Positions 33,243 through 41,195 of a stretch of 48,553 nucleotides of DNA are shown piece by piece. The notes under the pieces are model-generated. The model saw only the letters and a program-made list of their open reading frames with translations, was not told where the DNA came from and made no database searches. Numbering within the stretch: the stretch's first letter is position 1; every line of letters begins with the position of its first letter. This stretch comes from Oscillospiraceae bacterium (lineage in GTDB: Bacteria; Bacillota; Clostridia; Oscillospirales; Oscillospiraceae): NCBI GenBank assembly GCA_902778115.1, contig CACYWG010000019.1, positions 1 to 48,553 on the forward strand. The letters run 5' to 3'. Both the position numbers and the translations under genes were made by a program.

Positions 33243-34244
33243 ATGATGAAACCCGAAACTCTGAATCTGACCCAAGCCTGGGACAAAACCTTCCCCAAGA
33301 GCGATCGCGTTGCGCACAGCAAGGTTTGCTTTGTCAACCGCTACGGCATCACGCTGGCGGCGGATCTGTACATTCCGAAAGCCGTTGACGGGAAGCTCCC
33401 CGCCATCGCGGTCTGCGGCCCCTTCGGCGCGGTCAAGGAGCAGTGCTCCGGCCTGTACGCCCAGACCATGGCTGAGCGCGGCTTTCTGACCCTGGCCTTC
33501 GACCCCTCCTTCACCGGCGAGAGCGGCGGCTTCCCCCGCTATATGGCCTCCCCGGACATCAACACCGAGGACTTCATGGCGGCCGTGGACTTTCTGTCCC
33601 TGCACGAGCGCGTCGATCCCGCGCGCATCGGCATCATCGGCATCTGCGGCTGGGGCGGCATGGCGCTGAACACCGCCGCGCTGGATACGCGCATCAAGGC
33701 CACCGTGGCCTCCACGATGTACGACATGACCCGCGTCAGCGCCAAGGGCTACTTCGATTCCGAGGACAGCGAGGAAGCGCGTTACGCCAAGAAAGCGGCC
33801 ATGTGCGCCCAGCGCCTGGAGGATCTGAAGGCCGGCGAATACAAGCTCGGCGGCGGTGTGGTCGATCCCCTGCCGGAGGACGCGCCCTTCTTCGTCAAGG
33901 ACTACTACGACTACTACAAAACGCCGCGCGGCTACCATCCCCGCTCCCTCAACTCCAACGGCGGCTGGAACGTGACCGGCTGCGAGAGCTTCATGAATCA
34001 GCCCATCCTGCGCTATTCCAATGAGATCCGCAGCGCGGTGCTTGTCATGCACGGCGACGCCGCCCACTCCTGCTACTTCGGCCGCGACGCCTTCGCCGAT
34101 ATGGTGAAGGACAGCAAGTACGCCGACAACAAGGAGCTGCTGCTCATCCCCGGCGCTGTTCACACCGATCTTTACGACGGCGGCGGCAAAAACGCCATCC
34201 CCTTCGACAAGCTGGAGAGCTTCTTCACAGAGTATCTGAAATAA
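33243..34244 (+). CDS. Alpha/beta hydrolase with probable Cys nucleophile
   Basis: 333 aa. Nucleophile elbow GICGWGG puts Cys135 where Ser usually stands, as in dienelactone hydrolase-like and YcjY-like enzymes. Catalytic Asp and His are likely in VMHGDAAHS and PGAVHTDLYD. The oxyanion region is VCGPFGAVKEQ. Substrate unknown. SD AAAGGAG before ATG 33243 (a second ATG follows directly). Second gene of the LysR-linked operon, 13 bp before the flavoprotein. Confidence 0.87.
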   Translation: MMKPETLNLTQAWDKTFPKSDRVAHSKVCFVNRYGITLAADLYIPKAVDGKLPAIAVCGPFGAVKEQCSGLYAQTMAERGFLTLAFDPSFTGESGGFPRYMASPDINTEDFMAAVDFLSLHERVDPARIGIIGICGWGGMALNTAALDTRIKATVASTMYDMTRVSAKGYFDSEDSEEARYAKKAAMCAQRLEDLKAGEYKLGGGVVDPLPEDAPFFVKDYYDYYKTPRGYHPRSLNSNGGWNVTGCESFMNQPILRYSNEIRSAVLVMHGDAAHSCYFGRDAFADMVKDSKYADNKELLLIPGAVHTDLYDGGGKNAIPFDKLESFFTEYLK

Positions 34245-34257
34245 AAGGAGAACAGAC

Positions 34258-34803
34258 ATGAGCAAAAAGGTTTTGATCGTTTCCGCCAGTCCGCGCAAAA
34301 ACAGCAATTCCGAGGCGCTGGCGCTGGCCTTTGCCGAGGGCGCGAAGGCCGCGGGCCACGAGGTGGACTTCGTTTCCCTGCGGGGAAAGACCGTGAACTT
34401 CTGCCGCGGCTGCTTCGTCTGCCAGGAGAAGCAGCGCTGCGTGATCCGCGACGATGCGGACGAGATCTGCCAGAAGGCGCTGACGGCCGACGTGCTGGTT
34501 TTTGCCACGCCCATCTATTACTACGAAATGTCCGGCCAGCTCAAGACCCTGCTGGATCGGCTCAACCCGCTGTTTCCCAGCGACTACGCCTTCACCGACG
34601 TGTATCTGCTGACTGCCGCGGCGGAGGACGAGGACTACGTCCCGCAGCGCGCCGTCAGCGGCGTGGAGGGCTGGATCGAGTGCTTCGGGCGCGCGAGGCT
34701 GGCCGGAACGGTGTTCCTGGGCGGCGTGACGGAGGCCGGAGAGGGCAGCCGTCACCCGGAGAAGCTGCAGGCCGCCTACGCGCTCGGCCAGAACCTGGCA
34801 TGA
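34258..34803 (+). CDS. Iron-sulfur flavoprotein-like NAD(P)H:FMN reductase (1 of 3)
   Basis: 181-aa flavodoxin-fold protein. FMN phosphate loop SASPRKNSNSEA (about 9-20) and FATPIYYYEMSGQLK. The compact cysteine motif C49-x2-C52-x2-C55-x5-C61 resembles the 4Fe-4S motif of archaeal/clostridial Isf, suggesting a bound cluster and electron transfer rather than simple FMN reduction. SD AGGAG. Its stop overlaps the next start (ATGA). Confidence 0.85.
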   Translation: MSKKVLIVSASPRKNSNSEALALAFAEGAKAAGHEVDFVSLRGKTVNFCRGCFVCQEKQRCVIRDDADEICQKALTADVLVFATPIYYYEMSGQLKTLLDRLNPLFPSDYAFTDVYLLTAAAEDEDYVPQRAVSGVEGWIECFGRARLAGTVFLGGVTEAGEGSRHPEKLQAAYALGQNLA

Positions 34804-35381
34804 GCAGCAGAGCCGCCCGTTTTCTGGCAGGGATCTGCCTTGCCCTGATGCTGAGCGCCTGCGGGGCCGAAGCGCCGCAGGAAACGCCCGCCGCCGAAAG
34901 CGCGATACCCATGTCGACCGATGCGGCGGAAACACCGGTTCCAACGCCGACCGATACGCCGGAGACGCCGGTGTCAACGCCTGCCGAGACTGAAGAATTG
35001 CCTGAGGAGGAAGAAACCGCCATGCTTTCGATGATGATCGGAGAAACCCCGGTCGCCGTGGACTGGGAAGACAATGAATCCGTAGACGCGCTCCGGGAGC
35101 TGTGCCGGACCGAGCCGCTGCAGATCTCGCTGTCGATGTACGGCGGCTTTGAGCAGGTCGGACCGATCGGGGCAAGCCTGCCGCGCAGCGATGTGCAGAC
35201 GACGACCGCCGCCGGGGATATCGTCCTCTACGCGGGCAACCAGATCGTGGTGTTTTACGGCTCCAATGCCTGGGCCTATACGCGCCTCGGACACATCAGC
35301 GATCAGAGCGCAGCGGACATGGAGGCGCTTTTGGGGCACGGCGACGTGACCCTTAGCCTCCGGCTGGAGGCGGAAGGATGA
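34800..35381 (+). CDS. Cyclophilin-like domain lipoprotein
   Basis: 193 aa. Signal peptide with lipobox LSAC (Cys about 17), Thr/Pro-rich linker (about 35-68), then a cyclophilin-like beta-barrel (MIGETPVAVDWEDNESVDAL; SMYGGFEQVGPIGASLP; GNQIVVFYGSNAWAYTRLG), the PF18050 type often encoded beside flavodoxins in Clostridia. Joined by ATGA overlaps to flavoprotein genes on both sides, so co-translated. Activity unknown. Confidence 0.85.
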   Translation: MSSRAARFLAGICLALMLSACGAEAPQETPAAESAIPMSTDAAETPVPTPTDTPETPVSTPAETEELPEEEETAMLSMMIGETPVAVDWEDNESVDALRELCRTEPLQISLSMYGGFEQVGPIGASLPRSDVQTTTAAGDIVLYAGNQIVVFYGSNAWAYTRLGHISDQSAADMEALLGHGDVTLSLRLEAEG

Positions 35382-35890
35382 ACATTCTTGTGCTCAACGG
35401 CAGTCCCCGTCCGCAGGGCGAGACGGCGAACATGGTCTCCGCTTTCAAGAATGCGGCCGAAAAAGCCGGGCACGAAGTACGCGTGATCGAGGTCTGCCGC
35501 CTGAACATACGCGGCTGTCTCGCCTGCGAATACTGCCACGGGAAAGGACGCGGCGCCTGCGCCCAGAAGGACGACATGCGGCAGATCTACGATGCGCTGC
35601 CGGAGACGGACATGCTTGTCCTGGCCTCGCCGATCTATTACCACAACATCAGCGGCCAGCTCAAATGCGTGATCGACCGCTTCTACGCGGCGCTCTATCC
35701 CAGCGCGCCGGAGCGGCTGAAAAAGGTCGCCATGTTCCTCGCCTCCGGCGACCCGGAGATGGATACGGGCGCCCGCTTCTCGTATGAGGGCGACTTCCTC
35801 GGGTACCTGGGCTTGGAGGACATGGGGCTCTTCACCAATCACGACGCGCAGGTGCTGCAGCGGATCTCCGCCATGGCGGCCGCCCTCTGA
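35378..35890 (+). CDS. Iron-sulfur flavoprotein-like NAD(P)H:FMN reductase (2 of 3)
   Basis: 170 aa flavodoxin fold. LNGSPRPQGETANM phosphate loop; ASPIYYHNISGQLK. Cys motif C47-x2-C50-x2-C53-x7-C61, Isf-like. SD GGAGG seven bases before ATG. Last gene of the operon starting at 33013. Confidence 0.85.
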   Translation: MNILVLNGSPRPQGETANMVSAFKNAAEKAGHEVRVIEVCRLNIRGCLACEYCHGKGRGACAQKDDMRQIYDALPETDMLVLASPIYYHNISGQLKCVIDRFYAALYPSAPERLKKVAMFLASGDPEMDTGARFSYEGDFLGYLGLEDMGLFTNHDAQVLQRISAMAAAL

Positions 35891-35906
35891 AAGGACGCTC
35901 CCGCCT

Positions 35907-35935
35907 TGACAATCCTTCCTGAATCTGTTAGGATA
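35907..35935 (+). promoter_or_regulatory. Promoter of MATE 2 leader
   Basis: TTGACA (35907-35912), 17-nt spacer and TAGGAT (35930-35935). Confidence 0.75.
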
Positions 35936-35973
35936 CATGGGCCTCGGAGGGCATATCATTCGTGAGAAATGAG

Positions 35974-36025
35974 AAGCCGGATAAGAGAGCGGGCTGAAAC
36001 GCCTGCTTCCTTATCCGGCTTTTTT
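35974..36025 (+). terminator. Terminator/attenuator hairpin in the MATE 2 leader
   Basis: Outer stem AAGCCGGATAAG / CTTATCCGGCTT with an inner GC..GGC/GCC..GC stem, followed by a T-run that directly abuts the MATE SD (GGAGG). Lying between promoter and gene, it can act as an attenuator. Confidence 0.8.
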
Positions 36026-36034
36026 GGAGGAACC

Positions 36035-37393
36035 ATGGAACAAGTCAAAGATTTCACCAAAGGGCCGATCCTGGGTCCGCTGCTGGCCTTTTCCATGCCG
36101 ATTTTGCTGGCGCTGTTTCTGCAGGCGCTCTACGGTGCGGTGGATCTGCTGGTGGTGGGCAAGTACGCGCTGGCGCAGGACGTGTCCGGCGTGGCGGTCG
36201 GCTCGCAGATCATGCAGACGGTCACCGGCCTCGTCAGCTCCTTCGCCATGGGAACGACGGTCCTGCTCGGCCAGAAGATCGGCGCGGGCCACCGTGAGGA
36301 GGGCGGCCGGATCATTGGCGCCAGCATCGCGCTCTTTTTCCTGGTGGGCGCGGCGCTGACGGCGCTGCTCCCGCTGCTGTCGCCGGTGCTGGCCGCGGCC
36401 ATGAACGCGCCGGAAGAAGCCTTCGCCGAGACGCGGCAGTATATCGCGATCTGCGGCCTCGGTTCGGTGATGATCGTGGCCTACAACGTGCTGGGCAGCA
36501 TCCTGCGCGGTCTGGGCGATTCCCGCACGCCGCTGATGACCGTCGCCATTGCCAGCGCCTGCAATATCGCGGGCGACCTGCTGCTGGTGGCCGGGCTGCA
36601 CATGGGCGCCGCCGGCGCCGCCATCGCCACCGTCAGCTCCCAGACGATCAGCGTGCTGATCTCCCTGCTGGTCCTGCGCCGCCGGACGCTCCCCTTCTCC
36701 TTTACGCGGCGGGATATCCGCCTGGAAGCATCCATTCTGCGCAGCATCGTCCGTTTCGGCACGCCGATCGCCCTGCAGGATCTGCTGGTGGGCCTGTCCT
36801 TCCTCGTGATCCTCGCCATCGTCAACTCCCTGGGGCTCATTGCCTCGGCGGGCGTGGGCGTGGCGGAGAAGGTCTGCGCCTTCATCATGCTGATCCCCAT
36901 CGCCTTCATGCAGGCCATGAGCGCCTATGTGGCGCAGAATCACGGCGCGGGGGAAAACGCGCGGGCCGAGCGCGGCCTGCGGATCGCCGTGCTGGTGTCC
37001 ACGGCCTTCGGCGCGGCGATGTTCTGGGCGGCCTTTTTCCACGGTAACCTACTCTGCGGCATTTTCGCCAGGGACGCCGACGTGATCGCGGCGGGCGCCG
37101 ACTATCTGCGGGCCTACGGCATCGACTGCCTGCTGACCTGTTTCCTGTTCTGCTTCATCGGCTTTTTCAACGGCCTGGGCGAGACGGGCTTTGTCATGGC
37201 GCAGGGCGTCGCCTCCGCGTTTCTGATCCGCATCCCCGTGGCCTGGTGGATGTGCCGGACCACCGGGCGGCTGTTTTACATCGGTCTGGGCATCCCCGGC
37301 GCCACGCTGGCGGAGATCGCCGCCTGCTTCGTTTTCTACGCGCACATCCGCCGAAAGGAGAAGCTGATCGCTCATGTTAAGCAAGACCTTTGA
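36035..37393 (+). CDS. MATE family efflux transporter
   Basis: 452 aa, twelve membrane helices in two MatE halves (ALYGAVDLLVVGKYA; IVRFGTPIALQDLLVGLSF). Substrate unknown. The start at 36035 has GGAGG; the upstream in-frame ATG 35969 has no spaced SD and lies in the leader hairpin. The next gene starts inside its 3' end. A terminated leader suggests conditional expression. Confidence 0.9.
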   Translation: MEQVKDFTKGPILGPLLAFSMPILLALFLQALYGAVDLLVVGKYALAQDVSGVAVGSQIMQTVTGLVSSFAMGTTVLLGQKIGAGHREEGGRIIGASIALFFLVGAALTALLPLLSPVLAAAMNAPEEAFAETRQYIAICGLGSVMIVAYNVLGSILRGLGDSRTPLMTVAIASACNIAGDLLLVAGLHMGAAGAAIATVSSQTISVLISLLVLRRRTLPFSFTRRDIRLEASILRSIVRFGTPIALQDLLVGLSFLVILAIVNSLGLIASAGVGVAEKVCAFIMLIPIAFMQAMSAYVAQNHGAGENARAERGLRIAVLVSTAFGAAMFWAAFFHGNLLCGIFARDADVIAAGADYLRAYGIDCLLTCFLFCFIGFFNGLGETGFVMAQGVASAFLIRIPVAWWMCRTTGRLFYIGLGIPGATLAEIAACFVFYAHIRRKEKLIAHVKQDL

Positions 37394-38051
37394 ACTCGAC
37401 GGGCGCCTGGTGCGCCTGTACGCCGACGAGGCGCCGCAGATCCTCTTTCTGCAGCCGGTGGACGCGCACGACGCGCAGCTGCTCGACCGGCAGTATGACG
37501 CCATGCGATGCTGCGCGCTGCCCTTTGCGCTGGCGGCCTTCGAGGTGAAGGACTGGAACCGGGAGCTGAGCCCATGGGAAGCGCCGCCGGTCTTCGGCAA
37601 AGTCCCCTTCGGCGGCGGCGCGGCGGATACGCTTGCCTTCCTCACCGGCCGGCTGCTGCCGGAACTGCGGTCACAGCTGCCGGGGAACGGTATCGCGCTG
37701 TGCATCGGCGGCTACTCGCTGGCCGGGCTCTTCGCCCTCTGGGCGGCGACGAAGACCGGGCTTTTTTCCGGCGCGGCGGCGGCTTCGCCCTCGGTCTGGT
37801 TTCCCGGCTGGATCGACTATGTGACGGAGCATCCCATCCATGCCGGGACCGTCTATCTCAGCCTCGGCGACCGGGAAGATCGGGCAAAGAACCCGGTCAT
37901 GGCCCGGGTCGCCGACTGTATCCGCGCGCAATACGCGCTGCTGCAGGCCGATCACCGCGTCACGCTGGAATGGAATCCCGGCAACCACTTTCAGGACTCA
38001 GAGCTGCGCACCGCCAGAGCCTTCTGCTGGGTCGCCGCGCAGCTGCAGTGA
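37374..38051 (+). CDS. Esterase-like alpha/beta hydrolase
   Basis: 225 aa. Nucleophile elbow GGYSLAG (Ser115), Asp in LSLGDREDR and His in NPGNHFQD, a pattern of the putative-esterase (EsteraseD/Fes-like) family. The start overlaps the MATE end by 20 nt; the SD AAAGGAG lies 13 nt away, longer than usual. Substrate unknown. Confidence 0.82.
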   Translation: MLSKTFELDGRLVRLYADEAPQILFLQPVDAHDAQLLDRQYDAMRCCALPFALAAFEVKDWNRELSPWEAPPVFGKVPFGGGAADTLAFLTGRLLPELRSQLPGNGIALCIGGYSLAGLFALWAATKTGLFSGAAAASPSVWFPGWIDYVTEHPIHAGTVYLSLGDREDRAKNPVMARVADCIRAQYALLQADHRVTLEWNPGNHFQDSELRTARAFCWVAAQLQ

Positions 38052-38074
38052 CCGGCCGATCCCGCGGCCGATAC

Positions 38075-38105
38075 AAGCTCTTTCGCCATCGCGGCGAAAG
38101 AGCTT
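38075..38105 (+). terminator. Terminator after the esterase gene
   Basis: Thirteen-bp stem AAGCTCTTTCGCC / GGCGAAAGAGCTT followed by TCTTT. Confidence 0.85.
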
Positions 38106-38111
38106 TCTTTA

Positions 38112-38140
38112 TTGCCTGCGCAGGTCGATTATGCTATAAT
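38112..38140 (+). promoter_or_regulatory. Promoter of the CAT-like gene
   Basis: TTGCCT (38112-38117), 17-nt spacer and TATAAT (38135-38140). Confidence 0.72.
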
Positions 38141-38188
38141 CGGTTTATCAATCTGCACTGCCGGAAGGCGCTTTGGGGGAATCGCACG

Positions 38189-38839
38189 ATGAGCTACCGG
38201 GTGATCGATAAAAACAGCTATTACCGCAGGGGCGTGTTCCGCCACTTTACGGAAGACTGCAAATGCTCGACCTCCATGACGGCGCGCATCGACGTCACGG
38301 ATCTTGTCGCCTTTTCCAAACAGACGAACACGAAATTCTATCTCAATTTCCTGTACATCCTCTCCAAAGTCCTCAACTCCCGGGAGGACTACCGGATGGG
38401 CTGGCTCTGGCAGACGGAGGAACTGATCTGCTACGATGTGATCCATCCCACGCAGTACGTGTTCCACGAGGATACGGAGACCTGCACGCCCGTCTATACG
38501 GAATACTGCGAGGATTACGAGACTTTTTACGCCCGCGCGCTGGAGGATCTGGAGCGGGCCAAGCAGACGCGGGACTACGGTCTGGACATGGCCGCTCACC
38601 CGAACTGGTTCGACGCCTCCTGCATCCCCTGGCTGTCCTACGATTCGCTGCACGTCGAGCTGCCGGACGGCTATCTGTACTTCATGCCGATCGTCAACTG
38701 GGGCCGCTACCGCGAAGAAAACGGCCGGCTCCTGATGCCGGTCAGCGTCCGGCTGAACCACGCGATCGCCGACGGGTATCTGGTGGCGAAGGTGTTTCTC
38801 CTGCTGCAGCAGGAGATCGCGCGTTTTGTGAAACGATAA
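38189..38839 (+). CDS. CAT-like O-acetyltransferase
   Basis: 216 aa, the usual length for the chloramphenicol acetyltransferase family. Catalytic HxxxDG is present as HAIADG (H191, D195), with N190 where CAT enzymes have a second His. FYLNFLYILSKVLNS and LYFMPIVNWGRY match the CAT core. Whether it acetylates chloramphenicol or another small alcohol cannot be told. SD GGGGGA. Co-transcribed with the flavoprotein gene 37 bp downstream. Confidence 0.87.
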   Translation: MSYRVIDKNSYYRRGVFRHFTEDCKCSTSMTARIDVTDLVAFSKQTNTKFYLNFLYILSKVLNSREDYRMGWLWQTEELICYDVIHPTQYVFHEDTETCTPVYTEYCEDYETFYARALEDLERAKQTRDYGLDMAAHPNWFDASCIPWLSYDSLHVELPDGYLYFMPIVNWGRYREENGRLLMPVSVRLNHAIADGYLVAKVFLLLQQEIARFVKR

Positions 38840-38876
38840 AACTGCCTGAAAAAGAAACAGAAAAGGAGAAGAAAAC

Positions 38877-39506
38877 ATGGCTTACAAAGTCCTGCTGCTC
38901 AACGGCAGCCCGCACGCGAAGGGCTGCACCGCGCGTGCATTGGAGGAAATGATCCGCACGCTGAACGAGGAAGGGATCGAGACGACGCTGCTGCAGATCG
39001 GGAATTCCGACGTGCGCGGCTGCATCTCCTGCGGTTTTTGTCATAAAAACGGGCGCTGCGTCTTTGACGACAAGGTCAACGAGGCGGCCCGGCTCCTGGA
39101 GGAGGCGGACGGCCTTGTCATCGGCAGCCCCGTCTATTACGGCTCGCCCAACGGCACGGCCCTGGCCTTCATGGACCGTCTGTTTTACAGCGCCCCGTTT
39201 TCCATGCACATGAAGGTCGGCGCCGCCGTCGTCAGCTGCCGCCGCGGCGGGAACACCGCCTCCTTCGACGCGCTCAACAAGTACTTCACCATCTCCGGCA
39301 TGCCCGTGGCCTCCAGCAGCTACTGGAACCAGGTGCACGGCTTCTTGGCCGAGGACGTGGAGAAGGATCTGGAGGGCCTGCAGACCATGCGCAATCTCGC
39401 CCGCAACATGGCCTTTCTGATCAAGGCGATCGCCGCTGCGAAGGCCGCACAGGGTCTGCCCGCCCAGGAGCACGACTGCTTCACCAGCTTCCCCGACGGC
39501 AAGTGA
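38877..39506 (+). CDS. Iron-sulfur flavoprotein-like NAD(P)H:FMN reductase (3 of 3)
   Basis: 209 aa flavodoxin fold. LNGSPHAKGCTARAL loop and GSPVYYGSPNGTALAFMDR. Cys motif C49-x2-C52-x2-C55-x5-C61 at the same positions as in the protein at 34258, again Isf-like. SD AAAGGAG. Third such protein within 5 kb. Confidence 0.87.
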   Translation: MAYKVLLLNGSPHAKGCTARALEEMIRTLNEEGIETTLLQIGNSDVRGCISCGFCHKNGRCVFDDKVNEAARLLEEADGLVIGSPVYYGSPNGTALAFMDRLFYSAPFSMHMKVGAAVVSCRRGGNTASFDALNKYFTISGMPVASSSYWNQVHGFLAEDVEKDLEGLQTMRNLARNMAFLIKAIAAAKAAQGLPAQEHDCFTSFPDGK

Positions 39507-39521
39507 GGCCTGTCCGGGCTC

Positions 39522-39550
39522 TTGAATTTCCCAGGATCTTATAGTAAAAT
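39522..39550 (+). promoter_or_regulatory. Promoter of the NhaC-like gene
   Basis: TTGAAT (39522-39527), 17-nt spacer and TAAAAT (39545-39550). Confidence 0.68.
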
Positions 39551-39590
39551 TTGATTATTCACCGAATGATTGAGAAGCGAGGATTCTGCC

Positions 39591-41084
39591 GTGAAACATC
39601 CGAAGAACAGCGCTCTTGTCTCCGTGATCAAGTTTATTCCGCTGATCGTTTTCGCCATCCTGGTCATTGCCTTCAAGCTTGACCTGCTGATCGCGGCGCC
39701 GATCGCCACCTTTACGGCCGTCGCCGTCTATATGATCCTCTACGGCACGAGCTTCGAGCACGCCTTTGAGCAGGGCGTCGCCGCGACGCGAAAGATCGTG
39801 CTGATCTTTTTCATCCTGATGTTCGCCTACGGCGTGGCCGAGTGCTTCATGGCCACCGGCGTCGGCGCCGCCGTGATCCTGATCGCCCTCAGGCTCGGCG
39901 TGACGGCCCGCACGGTCGCACCGATCGCGATCCTCGTGACCTGCGTGCTGTCGATCGGCACCGGCTCGAGCTGGGGCACCTTCGCCGCCTGCGCGCCGAT
40001 CTTCCTGTGGCTCAACCACCTGGTCGGCGGCGACGCGATCCTGACGATCTGCGCCATCGCCGGCGGCTCCTGCTTCGGCGACAACATCGGCATGATCTCC
40101 GATGTGACCGTACTCAGCTGCGGACTGCAGGACGTCAAGATCATCGACCGCATCAAACACCAGCTCGTCTGGTCGATCGGCTGCCTGGTGATCGCGCTGG
40201 TGATCTTCTTCCTGGCGGGCCAGCACCTGCCGAACGAGCAGGGCAACTTCCAGGAGGCCATCAACCAGATCCCGCCCGAGGCGATCACCGCGCTTGAGCA
40301 GGAGCGTGCCTCCGCCGTGGAGCTGCTGGAGCAGGTCAATCACGGCGTACCCTATTACATGGTCGTCCCGATGCTGGTCGTCATCGTGCTGAGCTTCTTC
40401 GGCCTGCACACGATGATCTGCCTCGGCGCGGGCATGGTCTCCTCCCTGGTTCTCGGCCTTTTTGCCGGCACGATCACCCTGCACAAATGGCTGACCGTCC
40501 TGCTGCTGCCGAGCTTCCAGAGCGCCGGCGAGTCGGTCATCGTGATGATGATCTGGGTCGCGGCCTTCGGCGGCGTGATGAACGCGATGAACGCCTTCGA
40601 CCCGCTCTCCCGCGGCGTCGTCCGCATGTCGAAAACGCCTCACGGCCTGCTGGGCTGGTGCGGCGTGATCTGCCTGGTCGGCAACGCCGCGCTTGCGGAC
40701 GAGGCCGCGCAGGTGGCCACGATCAGCCCGATCGTCCGGGAGCTCGTGGAAAAGAATATCGAAACCGACAGCGAAGCCGACGCCTACCCGCTCCGCCTGC
40801 GGCTTGCGACCTTCACTTCCTCGATGGGCATTTACGGCTCACAGCTGATCCCCTGGCACTGCTTCCCCGTGTTCTTTGCCACTGTGGTCAACGCGGTCTA
40901 CCCGATGTTTGATTCGCCCATCACGCCCATGCAGATCATCAGCCGGAACTATCTCGGCTTCCTCTTTGTCGGCACGCTCCTGCTGCTGACCTTCACCGGC
41001 TGGGACCGCTTCGTCCCGGGCCTTGCGCTGCCGAAGAACATGCGCCTGAAAAAGAAAGCCGCCGAACCGGCTTCCGAAACCTGA
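39591..41084 (+). CDS. Na+/H+ antiporter NhaC family protein
   Basis: 497 aa, about eleven membrane helices, NhaC/ArsB-superfamily type. Family-typical segments: SIGTGSSWGTFAACAPI, GGSCFGDNIGMISDVT and NAALADEAAQVATISPIV. NhaC-like carriers exchange Na+ (or amino-acid-type solutes) for H+. GTG start at 39591 with GAGGA upstream; the TTG start earlier is less likely. Single gene. Confidence 0.88.
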   Translation: MKHPKNSALVSVIKFIPLIVFAILVIAFKLDLLIAAPIATFTAVAVYMILYGTSFEHAFEQGVAATRKIVLIFFILMFAYGVAECFMATGVGAAVILIALRLGVTARTVAPIAILVTCVLSIGTGSSWGTFAACAPIFLWLNHLVGGDAILTICAIAGGSCFGDNIGMISDVTVLSCGLQDVKIIDRIKHQLVWSIGCLVIALVIFFLAGQHLPNEQGNFQEAINQIPPEAITALEQERASAVELLEQVNHGVPYYMVVPMLVVIVLSFFGLHTMICLGAGMVSSLVLGLFAGTITLHKWLTVLLLPSFQSAGESVIVMMIWVAAFGGVMNAMNAFDPLSRGVVRMSKTPHGLLGWCGVICLVGNAALADEAAQVATISPIVRELVEKNIETDSEADAYPLRLRLATFTSSMGIYGSQLIPWHCFPVFFATVVNAVYPMFDSPITPMQIISRNYLGFLFVGTLLLLTFTGWDRFVPGLALPKNMRLKKKAAEPASET

Positions 41085-41096
41085 ACCGATATCATT

Positions 41097-41128
41097 AAAC
41101 CGCCGCAGGATGCATCCTGCGGCGGTTT
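41097..41128 (+). terminator. Terminator of the NhaC-like gene
   Basis: Perfect palindrome, 14-bp arms AAACCGCCGCAGGA and complement, 4-nt loop, then TCC; short T-run. Confidence 0.85.
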
Positions 41129-41131
41129 TCC

Positions 41132-41160
41132 TTGCAATCATTTCCCCATTAAAGTATAAT
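41132..41160 (+). promoter_or_regulatory. Promoter of the MBOAT operon
   Basis: TTGCAA (41132-41137), 17-nt spacer and TATAAT (41155-41160). Confidence 0.75.
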
Positions 41161-41195
41161 AGTACTGTTTATTCGGGAAAAGGACGGTTGCTTCC

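Noticed and set aside
35969..36034. Upstream in-frame ATG as the MATE 2 start
   Set aside because: No SD at proper distance; the extension would encode the leader hairpin, and GGAGG sits just before ATG 36035.
39555..40643. Long minus frame opposite the NhaC gene
   Set aside because: His/Asp/Gln-rich shadow of membrane codons; no SD or family motif.
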